In this document: positions 50,998 through 61,337 of the stretch, one piece after another | How positions within the stretch are numbered: the first letter of the stretch is position 1 | Layout of the letters: the number at the start of each line of letters is the position of its first letter | DNA from: Apoda limacodes | Lineage: Eukaryota; Arthropoda; Insecta; Lepidoptera; Limacodidae | Assembly (NCBI GenBank): GCA_946406115.1 | Contig: OX291549.1 | Span: 21,785,901 to 21,849,900 of the forward strand | Direction of reading: 5' to 3' | Length of the DNA stretch: 64,000 bases | Made by a program: the position numbers and the translations under genes | The notes under the pieces: model-generated | The model's database searches: none | Told to the model about the DNA's origin: nothing | Seen by the model: the letters and a program-made list of their open reading frames with translations, nothing else

Positions 50998-51997
50998 TAT
51001 ATATATATATAGAATGCATTAATCCCATCGATATGAAAAAAATTATCCCCGTACCGGTTGCTGGGCAGCGCCAACACCATAATAATAAATTAGACTGAGT
51101 CCTGTTGAAATTAAATTTCATGTAAAAACTGCAATCCCTAGTATTTCAGGAGAACACAGATTGCAAATATAGATACATTGCTAAATAAACAAAGTGTATA
51201 TAGTGCAACACACTTTTCTGACCGTCTGACCTTTGGCAGTTGGTCGCTAGTGTCGTTGTAAGCTTACAGCATTTCAATATGGCGACTGCAGTTCTGGATT
51301 TGTGACCATCGATTCAGAAAAGTTTGTTGGATTATACTAATATAGAATAAGATCAATGGTTATAAAATATTATGAACATTTAATTACTGCCTGAAATTTG
51401 AATTGAATTAAGCCCGCAGTCAACAAGCAACGTTATCCATAGGCAAGTGCCTGAAAATACTAGAAACTAGATTTTTTTTAAGGCAAAATGAGTTTAATTT
51501 ATATTTTGCTAGGGCCGCCGATGTCATTATTTTTGAATAAAGAGTAATACTTACCTATTGTCTGTATTACACTATTCGTTTGGAATTAAAGTAGGTACTT
51601 ACTTACTCGCCCTTTAGGGTTTTCATTACTTTTCTGTGTACTATTTTTTGTATTATTTTTTTATGTAAAAATATATTTGTCGATTATCCTTTGTACCTAC
51701 ACAACATTTCATACCAACTAAAACAGAAATCACATTAGTATATAGGTACGTAGGTACCGTTATAATCATGTTATTTCTAGTCAGTTATTTTTTCCTTATT
51801 CAAGTAGTCGTGGAAATCTAATTTTCGCAAATAAGAATAAATTTGTTTTTTTATTTATTAAAGGAAAAAAAAGTAGAAAACTACTTACAACTTTTGTAAG
51901 TTTAAGCACTTACCGAAGTGTATCCGGACATATTTTTTTCATACAAACTGTGTTCCACCTAATATTTTTAACCATTAAAATTTTCCCTTTCTACTTA

Positions 51998-52232
51998 AAA
52001 CGCGTCATTATCACATAGCACTATTTACCATAGTCGAAAAACACAAAGGTATAATGCCCGTGAAAAATTTAGTAAACAAAGTTTTTATTGAATTAATTAA
52101 ATGTATATGAAATCAACAAAAACTTCAAGAATTTTGTACCTAATTTACTGCCATTTAATGCAAAAATTTGCTTTTTGCGAGAACAATAATTTGCGGCAAT
52201 ATATGATAATAACGCATTTTAAGAAACAAAGA
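51998..52232. mobile_element. MITE-like element with AAAACGCGT(C/T)ATTATCA ends
   Basis: Left CTTAAAACGCGTCATTATCA and right, inverted, CTTAAAATGCGTTATTATCA are terminal inverted repeats of about 20 bp. Similar termini appear singly near 4232, 6683 and 47118. No coding content; edges approximate. Confidence 0.6.
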
Positions 52233-54312
52233 TATTTAATAATATATACGTTTTTACAGGTTTAATAAAAAGGTTTTTAATATATGTGCGTTTTGTTGAC
52301 TGCTTCAATGCGTTCAATGTCATAATCCTGCCAAGTTAAAAAGTCATTAATTCTGTATAACACAGTATAAATCTTGATTCATTCTCTTTTGGTATTATGT
52401 CGGTCAACAAAACGCCACTTTTATATATTTCGTATTTAAAGGCATTTTACACTTTTAGTAGCAAAGCATTTTTTTTTTAATTTCCTGTATTTGAAATATC
52501 ATATCTTTAAAAACAATTGATAAATATACCTGATATCACATATGAACAACAAAGTACCTAATAACTCGCGAAGAAAAACCTAAATATATGTATAAGTAAT
52601 CAATTAAGTATAAAATTATTTATTGCATATTTAAAGAAAATGTAAAAAAAACAATTATTACATATTACGAAGTTATTATTTAAATGTAGCTAGAGTAAGA
52701 AAAATATATTTAATCGTATTTCTGTATGAAATTATATGTAGTTTTTATGTGAATGAATGAAAAATGGATTTTGATTATTAAATTGTTTTAGGGAATAAAC
52801 ATTTTAGTAAAGTCTCCACCTTCTAAAACCATTCCTTTTATCCTGGCTATTTTTACTAGTATCTAAATCAGAGATGTTACGTGAATACCCGTAAACGAAA
52901 CTTTTAAATATCCGAAATTCAAAAACCGTAACTGAATCCCATAAAAGTATTTTAAATATGTATAAGGAGCCAGGCAACAATTTTTAAGTTTGAGTCTTTC
53001 GCTTGCAGTAGGTACCCAAGGGCCTAAATCTTGACCGAGGCTAGGTTTTGTACTTACCACCTACCAGAATGTTATGAAACTGCGTAACAGTAACATAAAA
53101 AGAAACTATCAGATGCCGAAATAATTTAATATCCGCATCCTGAACCGAAACCGATCAAATGCTTTCAATGAACCAATTTTACGAAATGGTTTTGACTTTG
53201 TGCTCAAAATGTTCCAAAAATCGAAAATTATTCAGACTGATATATATAAAACTAGCGGTCCCGGCAAACGTTGTTCCACTGCCGTCCTTCTGTAACCCGG
53301 CGAACGTTGGTTTTTACCTAAAGTGCCCGAGTCCGGCTCACACTTGACAGATCGAGATAAAAACTATCCTATCTTTTAAGTTGGATCAAATAACAGATAG
53401 CTAACCCGGAGAACGTTGTTTCTCTTTTTTAATATTACTGGAGCGCCACCTATTTTGAAAGGGTTGTACTACTAATTTAAAAACCCCAGCGTATGCTTGA
53501 CCAATTTTTATTTCTCAAAAACCTTCCCCGGTGGTGTGCACAACCATTTACCAAAATTTCATTACAATAGGTTTACCAGTTGTGCGCGGGTCCGACTCCC
53601 ACCCTTTTTTATTTCATATAAACCTTGCCCTAACAATAATAAACACAACTTAAATCGTCCAATTCGGTGCAGACGTTTATATATATATATATATTTAACA
53701 TAGCGCCATCTATTGAATACTTACTCAATGCAGTTAACAGATATCGCCATCTGTTAGAATTGTTTAGAGCTAACAGATAATTGTGACACGTGGTGGTTAT
53801 GCAATTAAATTGTAGCTTATATGAAACGTTTGTATTTTTTTTAAATAGCGGCATCTATTGAAGAATCGTTTGGAGCTAACAGACAATAGACAAATAATTT
53901 GTAATAAAATAATATTGCGACTATAAATTGAGATGTAAGCTATCCTATCTTTCAAGTTGGATCAAATTGCACGCGGTGTACAAATCAAATTTAAAATCGG
54001 TTCAGTTTAGGAGTCCATCGTGGACAAACAACGTCACACGTAATTTTTATATATATAATGATTAATAATCTATACGTATAAATTTCTTTGTCCTGAATGG
54101 ATCAACGCACAGCCTAAACCGCTGACCGTAGAGACATGAAACTTGGCGGGTGTGTTCCTTGGATGAAGTAGGCTTTCGATAAGAAAGAATTTTTCGGAAT
54201 TCTGCCCCTAAGAGAGTGAAAAAGGGGGGCAAAGTTTGTATGGGACAACCTGATTCTACTTTTAATTTTGCTTTAACAGGCGCTTAGGCCTGAGGCTAGT
54301 TGCCAAGTAGAA
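52233..54312. other. Intergenic with dispersed repeats
   Basis: Contains repeat blocks starting AAACTAGCGGTCCCGGCAAA (53250), with CTATCCTATCTTT(T/C)AAGTTGG present twice (53367 and 53940), and a repeat of AACGCACAGCC ... GAAACTTGGCGGGTGTGTTC type (54105-54160). No host gene seen. Confidence 0.5.
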
Positions 54313-55528
54313 TAGACACGTTTCTGGTAGGCATGTAGCCTGGACATAGCGAAACCGTTCGATCGGGTCTGGCACCGGGGTCTTCTATCGAAGTTGCCAT
54401 CTTACGGAGTGCCCGAGGGTTTGTGCGAATAGGTGGCTAGCTTTTTGTCCAGCAGATGCATACGAACCGTAGTTGACGGTAGTTGCTCTGATAGCATGGA
54501 AATTAATACTGGTGTGCTGTCTCCTACGCTGTTTCTACTGTATATCAATGACATGTTGGACATCAACAACATGCATTGGTATGCAGATGACAGTACTGGA
54601 GACGCTTATAAAACGGGCCGTGCAAACGTTCCTCGTTCCGTTGTGGAGGAAAAGCGCGGTGAACTTGTGTCTCAAATCGTGACCTCTCTGTCTAACGTCT
54701 CTGAATGGGGACGGGAAAACTTGGCCCGATTCAACCCTACGAAGAAACAAATCTGCGCGTTCACCGCTTAGAAAACCCCATTCACTGTGGCCTCAAAATT
54801 CCAGAACACTCCTCTCTCCATCTCCAAGAGAATTAGGATCCTTGGTGTAAACATCTCTAGCGATGTTTCGAGATCATCTGCAGGACAAGGTGAAGCTGGC
54901 GTCTAAAAAAACTTGTTGTACTCAACAGAGCGAAATGGTACTTCACGTCGGGGCGAAGGTTGCTACTTTACAAGTGGCAAGTTCGGCCCCATATGGAGTA
55001 CTCCTGCCATCTCTGGGTGCGTGCACCCGGATACCAGCTTGGCCCTTTTGACTCGGTTCAACGACGGGCTGTGAGAATTGTCGACGATTCCAAACTCACT
55101 TGCGGCATCGAGCCCTTAAGTCTGAGGAAAGACTTTGCCTCCCTGTGTGTGTTCTACCGCTTGTACAATGGGTGCTTGTGTTCTGAGGCATTGTTCGAAA
55201 TGATGCCCACGGCTACTTTCTACCATCGCACCGCTCGCCAACGGCAGGGAATTCATTCTCACACTTTAGAACCTAAATGGTCGCGTACAGTGCAGTTTCA
55301 GAAAAAAATCCTCCCGCGAACGCTTAAGTTGTGGAATGAGCTCCCTGCCAGGGTTTTCTCCAAGGACTACAGTATGGAGTTCTTCAAGAAAGAAGTTATT
55401 AGATTTCTGAGGGGTCGGCAATGTGCGAGTGATACCCTTGGTGTTGCAAGCGTCCGTAGACTACGGTGACCGCTTACCATCAGGCGGACCGTAAGCTTGT
55501 TTGCCACCTTAGTGGTATAAAAAAAATC
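54313..55528 (+). mobile_element. CR1/jockey-like LINE, 3' half with RT
   Basis: RT boxes in order: LDIAKPFDRVWHRGLLSKL (54330), ASFLSSRCIRTVVDGS, LSPTLFLLYINDML, HWYADDSTGD (54577), LVSQIVTSLSNVSEWG, PHMEYSCHLW (54990), FDSVQRRAVRIV, ASLCVFYRLYNGCLCSEALF, LPRTLKLWNELPARVF and KKEVIRFLRGRQ. The PQG block before LSPTLF is deleted and frames are broken near 54425, 54770 and 55050. It ends with GCCACCTTAGTGGTATAAAAAA. 5'-truncated and inactive. Confidence 0.88.
54433..55469 (+). pseudogene. Reverse transcriptase of the CR1/jockey-like LINE, frameshifted
   Basis: Two main open segments (54433-54771 with the YADD box, 54960-55469 with the C-terminal domain) are separated by a frame break. The second runs to a TGA at 55467, directly followed by the conserved 3' block. 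Confidence 0.85.
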
Positions 55529-55750
55529 AATCAATGCAAACGCATGATGTTGTACTGGTTATCATTCATTTGTAAAATTTAAAAAATTCAAGAGAATTTT
55601 ACCTTACTGCTTACATAATGCTTATTTTATTGTACCTATTAACCTTTATGATTACTACGATGTTGTATGAAAACCAAGTAATTGCAATAAAAGCCTTAAT
55701 TACAGATTTAAAAATTGTTTGGTAGTAACTTCATCTGGCAACCTTGCCGA

Positions 55751-56003
55751 TGTCGCAGGCAAATCGTAAAATCCGCCGTTTCATAATATGCCTATGCAGA
55801 TATGGAATAGAAATTATCATATAACTGAACAGATTATTATATGAAGCTTGGCTGGAACGCTCCGCTCGCTTCGCTCGCTCCGCATCTACGTTTGCAAAAA
55901 TAATACGTCTTATACAGTGCGACTTCTGTTCCTTTTTTTTTCATACTTTACGATCTACCTAGGCATATTATGAAACGGCGGATTATACGATTTGCCTGCG
56001 ACA
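55751..56003. mobile_element. MITE B, related to MITE A
   Basis: Long terminal inverted repeats: TGTCGCAGGCAAATCGTAAA at the left and, inverted, TGTCGCAGGCAAATCGTATA at the right, both continuing through ATCCGCCGTTTCATAATATG. The interior carries GGAACGCTCCGCTCGCTTCG and GCATCTACG, the inverted counterpart of MITE A. 253 bp, non-coding. Confidence 0.88.
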
Positions 56004-56250
56004 CCTACAACGCGACCCTTGCGTGCAGCACTTGTAGGTATCGGACGGAAACGTTCGTTCGGCGACACGAGCCGATCGCGACACCCGCCGAAGTAAAACA
56101 AAAGGGGCCGATCGACGCAACGCGAGTGTTTCGGCATAAGCAAAGTAGTAGTTTAATACACAGATCCTTGTCTGTCCGAGCCACTCCGGGGCGACGACGA
56201 TGATGGCGCGGCAGCAAGGTTCGAATGCGCCGAAAAAGTGCATCTGAATA
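56004..56250. other. GC-richer block next to MITE B, unidentified
   Basis: CG-rich compared with its flanks (e.g. CGGCGACACGAGCCGATCGC) and open in several frames on both strands, without recognised motifs. A short hairpin ACCTACAA/TTGTAGGT links 56003-56010 with 56032-56039. It may be a further repeat rather than a gene. Confidence 0.3.
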
Positions 56251-56594
56251 TTTGAAATTTCAAAGATTTCAAAGAAAACGTGTTTTATTGAAATTCATCC
56301 CCTAACGGGTTAAAAAGGGGTAGAAAGTTATTTTATCTGTGATTTGCTTCGAATCAATATATACTACTCATCAATACTCTTTAGTGATTTTGATTTAAAT
56401 TATTTTTTTTGACTCATGTTTGAAAACTCAATTTTTTTATTCAAAAAAAGTTGAACTCACTTAAAAACATAAGCAACTACTCTTAAAAATTTGAATGTCT
56501 CAAAAGTCACCGTACTATATTAGTACCTCATTTCAAGGTTTCTAAGCTTAAAGAGGTGTACTTTTTAGGTGTTTCATTTTTTGTGTATATTAAT

Positions 56595-56690
56595 CACTGA
56601 CACCTACTACTTACTACCACTGACCTCTACTAGTACCCACTGGACTGGCTGCTGTCAAACGTTTTTTTGTGCCTATTTGAATAACACCAT
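56595..56690. repeat. Partial copy of the 58.4 kb palindrome
   Basis: CACTGACCTCTACTAGTACC and CACTGGACTGGCTGCTGTCA match the centre and one arm of the palindrome at 58.38-58.74 kb. Confidence 0.6.
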
Positions 56691-57309
56691 TTTGGCGCTG
56701 TTGGCAGATACGAAAGTCCGTAGAACAAAAATTAGGGATGTCCGCAAGCCGACATTATATCTGATATATCTTTTTATTCTGTTTTAGAAATATACAGTAT
56801 ACAATAGACCGTTTTTAACCCAACAACAACAGAAAAACTCTTTGGCGGTTTTCGGAACATTCAACAGTGTTGCCATTTACTACTAGCTCTAAATTTATTG
56901 GCGAGAATTCTCGATGATACATTTCGATTTCAATCTGGACCATATTTTTTTGTTTCGAACTCTTATATGTGCAGAAGGTATTGTGATCGCGCGCGAAACG
57001 CGTTTTTCATAATATCTATTAATTAAAACCTGGCACTTTAGAATATTGTAACATCAATGGATTGTATGTATACGTACCGCCTGTCCATTGGAATGGGTCT
57101 GATTCTGATAAAACGCCATTTCCTCATCAAATAAATATGGTCCCAGTTTGACTATTTCACCCTCCTAGCTAGATAAATGATTCGAACTAGTAGTTCTAAA
57201 TTAATAGAAGCGTTTTAAGATTCAATAATTTCAGCAAAAGACTTGTGTCAAATTAAAATTCGCATATCTTATATAGAAACAGTTTATTCAGAATTTAATA
57301 CGATTCAAG

Positions 57310-57607
57310 AGTAAATTAAAATATTAGTGGACAATCCAGAACTTAAATACCTGTTAAAGGATGATGAACGTAAATTAAAGAGGGACAGTTCTTTGTCGTC
57401 GAATAGCATAGCTTCGCAGCTGAGTTTGATAAGCCGACCATGCACCTCCAGGACCACTGTAGAGATATTCATTTCCAGCGTTTAGGTCTAGATCGCCAAC
57501 GTCGAGCCTTTAATGACCACGAGAAGGGCCACTCCACGGATGACAAGGTATGTAAATCCAATATAATACAGCAGAATCCTGTAACAAAAGATTTCGAAAG
57601 TAATATA
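57310..57607 (+). other. Unidentified coding-like flank of the Tc1 insertion
   Basis: A frame from about 57322 reads NPELKYLLKDDERKLKRDSS and then a Ser-rich stretch before stopping near 57480. Another frame supplies the ATG (57440) that runs into the transposase remnant. I cannot identify either frame. Confidence 0.3.
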
Positions 57608-58190
57608 CACACCGGCACAATTAGCGGAACACAAAAAAAGGATTTGAACGAATGGCAGCAGCTTCTTTTTACTGATGAGTGCAGAGTTCTTTTAAAACAG
57701 ATCGATGGGAGACAGCAAATATGGAGACGCAAAGGAGAACGCCACATACAGTCTAATTTTGAACACACAGTGGCTTATGGTGGCGGCTCGATTATGGTTT
57801 GGAGAGGGATATGTTTGGGAGCTCGCACGGAGATAGTGATAGTCACAGGAGGGACCATGACAGCAGATCGATACATCAGAGACATTTTAGAAGAACATGT
57901 TGTACCATTTGCCCCAGTTATTGGTGACGACTTTATTCTAATGCAAGATAATGCTCGTGCTCATAGTGCACAATCGGTACAGGCATATCTGAGCCACGTA
58001 GGTATACCGGTGATGCAGTGGCCAGCAAATTCCCCCGATATGAATCCGATAGAGCATGTCTGGGACTTGCTAAAAAGAAGGGTTAAATCCAGAATGCCAC
58101 CCCCCAACAATCTGAATGATTTCGTCAAATATATGCGTTATTATCTCATAGTCTCACTTTTTTTTCTGTTCCGCTAATTGTGCCGGTGTG
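57608..58190 (+). mobile_element. Tc1-family transposon, 583 bp internal-deletion derivative
   Basis: Terminal inverted repeats start CACACCGGCACAATTAGC at both ends and match over about 24-25 bases before a run of A/T. TA flanks both sides (57606-57607, 58191-58192), as expected for Tc1/mariner insertion. The left repeat joins almost directly to the transposase catalytic region, so about the first third of the gene (DNA-binding domains) is missing. Confidence 0.95.
57640..58177 (+). pseudogene. Tc1 transposase catalytic domain (DD34E), N-terminus deleted
   Basis: All three catalytic acidic residues are visible: Asp in FTDECR, Asp in LMQDNARAHS, and Glu in SPDMNPIEHVWD, 34 residues after the second Asp. 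MVWRGI and RRVKSR blocks are also family-typical. The N-terminal paired HTH domains are absent, and the stop TAA lies inside the right terminal repeat. The frame is open from an ATG at 57440 in flanking DNA, so a 245-residue chimeric product is possible. Autonomous activity is not expected. Confidence 0.9.
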
Positions 58191-58376
58191 TATGGTTGTG
58201 CCTTGAACCCAGTGATGGATAACAGTGATGTCAAGATCTTACGTGCGTATACGTTTGTCTCGCTAGTTCATGATAACCCACGTATAAGATAAACTATATT
58301 GAAATCTGTTTATCGATACATTTTGAAGCTACGATGCCACAGGCAGATACAAACCTCAATATTACACAAATAAATT

Positions 58377-58742
58377 CAAAAAACTCACTAAAACACCGAC
58401 AAATTAAGTTAATTCAGCAAAGTTTTATGATTGTTTCAATCTTCCAAAGCAGCCATAAGCAATATATGTCAAAATTAGTTCCCTGAGACGTTCGCGTTGG
58501 CGTTTCAAATTGACAGCCATTCCAGTGGGTAGTATTAGAGGTCAGTGACTACTACCCACTAGACTGGCTTTTCTATACAAATGACAGCTGATTTTGTGTG
58601 CCAATTTGAAACGCTACCACGAAAGTCTCAGGGAACTAATTTTGATGTATATTGTATATGGCTGCTTGGTGCATTGAAAAACTCATAAAAATTTGCTAAA
58701 TTCACTTAAATTAAGTAAATTTGTAGGTGTTTTAGAAAGTTT
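58377..58742. mobile_element. Long imperfect palindrome (foldback element)
   Basis: Arms of about 170 bases are inverted copies: for example AAAATTAGTTCCCTGAGAC (left) with GTCTCAGGGAACTAATTTT (right), and CACTAAAACACCGACAAATT with AATTTGTAGGTGTTTTAG. The centre near 58545-58555 contains GTGGGTAGT...ACTACCCAC. Non-coding. Confidence 0.88.
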
Positions 58743-58748
58743 TTGATT

Positions 58749-59026
58749 ATTGAAGTGAAAACTTCTTTAACGGCGTTGTGCACTTTTTTTGGTATGTAAA
58801 AAATGATAAACTCGCGTCAGGTCACGTGTCCTAATCGTGGAAATTCGTAAGACGGAAACCATAATGCCACGCCTATTATAATTTTTATTGAAGTGAAAAC
58901 TTCTTTAGCAGCGTTGTGCACTTTTTTTGGTATGGGTAAAAAATGATAAACTCGCGTCAGGTCACGTGTCCTAATCGTGGAAATTCGTAAGACGGAAACC
59001 GTAATGCCACGCCTATTATAATTTTT
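58749..59026. repeat. 138-140 bp tandem duplication
   Basis: Two adjacent copies start ATTGAAGTGAAAACTTCTTT at 58749 and 58887. They differ by a few substitutions (AACGG/AGCAG, CCAT/CCGT) and a 2 bp insertion in the second. Each contains GCGTCAGGTCACGTGTCCTA. Confidence 0.95.
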
Positions 59027-59277
59027 ATTTTTAGTATTTGCGATATTATGAGTAGTACAGGGAGGTTAGATATGGAATTTTAATTCTATGACAGATTGCG
59101 ATGTCAAATATACTACGTCAAAAAAGTAAATAAACAAACATTATTATTTCTTGACAATGTCAAAGACATGTCTTGTGACATATTTGAGTGTTAACTATGG
59201 CGCCCAGTTCCAAATCTTAATCCGTTTTATCAGTAGGCAAGTATTGCTTTTTACGTAATAATTGCAATACAGAGGGA

Positions 59278-59362
59278 CCACAGTATGGGGTTCTTAAGGA
59301 AGGAGTGATTAAACTTTAAAGGGTCAGCAACGCGTAAGTAATGACCCCGGTATTGCAAATAG
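59278..59362 (+). mobile_element. CR1/jockey-like LINE 3' end fragment
   Basis: CAGTATGGGGTTCTTAAGGA ... GGGTCAGCAACGCG...GGTATTGCAA corresponds to the coding end and start of the 3' block of the 54-55 kb copy (CAGTATGGAGTTCTTCAAGA ... GGGGTCGGCAATGTG). Confidence 0.6.
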
Positions 59363-59500
59363 TTTGAGGTCTGGAAAAGGACATAAGCTACTTGAAAACG
59401 TCAAGTATTATCTGTTGTTTTTACCCATAATTGAGGAGATGCCGTTAAAATCCTACAACGATTACCTAATCGAGGTCGTTCTCTACAGAACTCTTACTTA
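59363..59500 (-). repeat. SINE-like dispersed repeat, partial inverted copy
   Basis: GACATAAGCTACTTGAAAACGTC and ATTGAGGAGATGCCGTTAAAATCCTACA read inverted as blocks of the 34.6 kb family. Confidence 0.6.
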
Positions 59501-60349
59501 ATACAGTAATTACCTAACTAGCGACCTCAAAAAATGTTGCAAATCAATTATTTAGAATTAGTTATTAGGTATTGTTCTTTATTTCTTCTTTGTACAAAAC
59601 ACATTTCAAAAATGTCACAAATCAATGATTTAGAACTAGTTACTAAGTATTTTTAGAACGTTTAGTATTGTTTCTGGAAAATTCCTGTGAGTTGTAGATA
59701 GCGTTTCTGCTTAAAACGCCTACTTTTATCCCACGCTGTGGTTGCAATAGGCCTGGGCCTAGTCGGACTTAAGAACACACTGTCTCTCTGCAAGGTATGA
59801 CAAACCAAAAGCTGAAGTGTCCTGTATCATGGCACAAAATTAAACCTAGAACAATTATAAACAAATTCACTCGGATAATATTTTTAAGCAGCAAGTTTGA
59901 CGACGGAAGTGAACTTCTGATTGTTAAAGAGGGTTAAAAAAATCCGGCTTTATAATTCAGTTCCTATGGCAGACCTAGGGCACAACATTCGTATTCTCTG
60001 TCAGTCTCCGCGAAACACTGGAAAATGACCGAAATTAGGCAAAGACTAGTATTAAATAAGATCGTCACCACGCGGATTCAAGGCAATGCAAGTAGAGGGG
60101 ATTGACTAAGGGACGGAGTATATTTTGAGTGTATATTCTCAGACTCGTATAGTTTATACATATAATAAACACAAAAAGTCAATTTTACTTGTATTAGGTG
60201 CCTGACTATATGTTTACGTGGCATATCATGTAGAATATGACTCCTTCAACTTTTAGAATCGCCATATCTCAGGAATGGTACGGCATGGTGTGGAATGGTA
60301 ACGAAATAACCATTTCGAATCAACAATGTTGCATCTTGGATTAGGCTTC
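59501..60349. other. Intergenic, no gene seen
   Basis: A short imperfect direct repeat of AAATCAATTATTTAGAATTAGTTA type occurs at 59538 and 59619. Otherwise unremarkable. No LTR for the adjacent Copia element was recognised. Confidence 0.4.
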
Positions 60350-60354
60350 ACTAG

Positions 60355-61325
60355 AATCCAAGTCTAATTTTGTCCGTTTTGCATCCGGTACATGCATGAA
60401 GGCTCTACAACCAAAAATCCTGATCATGCTTAAATCTGTCTTCTGTCCTCTTCAAGCCTCTTCAGGAGTCATTTGCTTTACTGCAATTATTGGAGATCGG
60501 TGTTTAAGGAAAACAGCAGTGTTTACTGCTTCTGCCCAATAACGTTCATCTAACCCAGCTTCCTGTAAAATGCTTCTTGCTTTGTCATTAATTGTGCGAT
60601 TTGCACGTTCTGCAACACCATTTAGTTCAGGCGTATATTCAATCGTAAGTTGGTGTTGAATGCCAAATGCTTTCATAAAGTCATCCATACGTTTGTCACA
60701 ATACTCAGTCCGTTCTTAAAACTTTTAATTTTTTACCCGTTTGGTTTTCAACAAATATCTTAAACTCAACGACATTTTCAAATACTTCACTTTTACATTT
60801 CAAGAAATAAATAAATATTTTTCTAGTTTTATCATCAATAAACGTTAAGTAGTATCTACAACCATTAAATGAATTTTTACTCATTGGTCCACAAAGGTCT
60901 GAATGCACGAGTTCTAATATTTCATTAGCCCGTGTAGCACCGCTCTTCTTAAATGGTTGCTTCGTTTGCTTACCTAATAAACATGAAGAACATTCCAATT
61001 TATTATAAATGTTTAAAAAAATTACCCCATCCGCCATTTTGTCTCTCAACAGAATAAGATTACGTAAGCCGAGATGTGCCATCCTACGATGCCATAAAAT
61101 CATTTTACAGTCATCAGTGGTGACAAGTGCAACACCACCCTTTGCAAAATGCTTTAGTTTATACACACCTTTTTCCTCAACACCCGTAATTGCTGGATTA
61201 CCATTTATGAAACAGTCATCAGATTTAAATATTTCGCAAACTCTCTTTGAAAAAACTGTAATGAAGTTTCTTTTAACTAAGTTACTTACACTTAAAAGAT
61301 AAGTTGCTAGTCCAGAAACAAACAT
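60355..61325 (-). pseudogene. Copia GAG-pre-integrase and integrase, frameshifted
   Basis: WHRRMAHLGLRNL with the HxxxH/CxxC zinc site (CSSCLLGKQ), LVHSDLCGPM with the first catalytic Asp, YYLTFIDD, then a break at LRTD, then EYTPELNGVAERANRT with the catalytic Glu, and the VFGCRAF-type block (IFGCRAFMHVPDAKR) near 60390. About 8 bases appear missing at the break, right where the second catalytic Asp region (LRTDNG-type) sits. Confidence 0.87.
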
Positions 61326-61337
61326 AGCATTTCTTAT

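Noticed and set aside
57440..58177. Functional host gene of 245 codons
   Set aside because: Most of it is the catalytic part of a deleted Tc1 element with TIRs and TA duplications; kept only as a possible chimera.
61009..61302. Plus-strand protein of 97 residues
   Set aside because: Antisense shadow of the Copia integrase.
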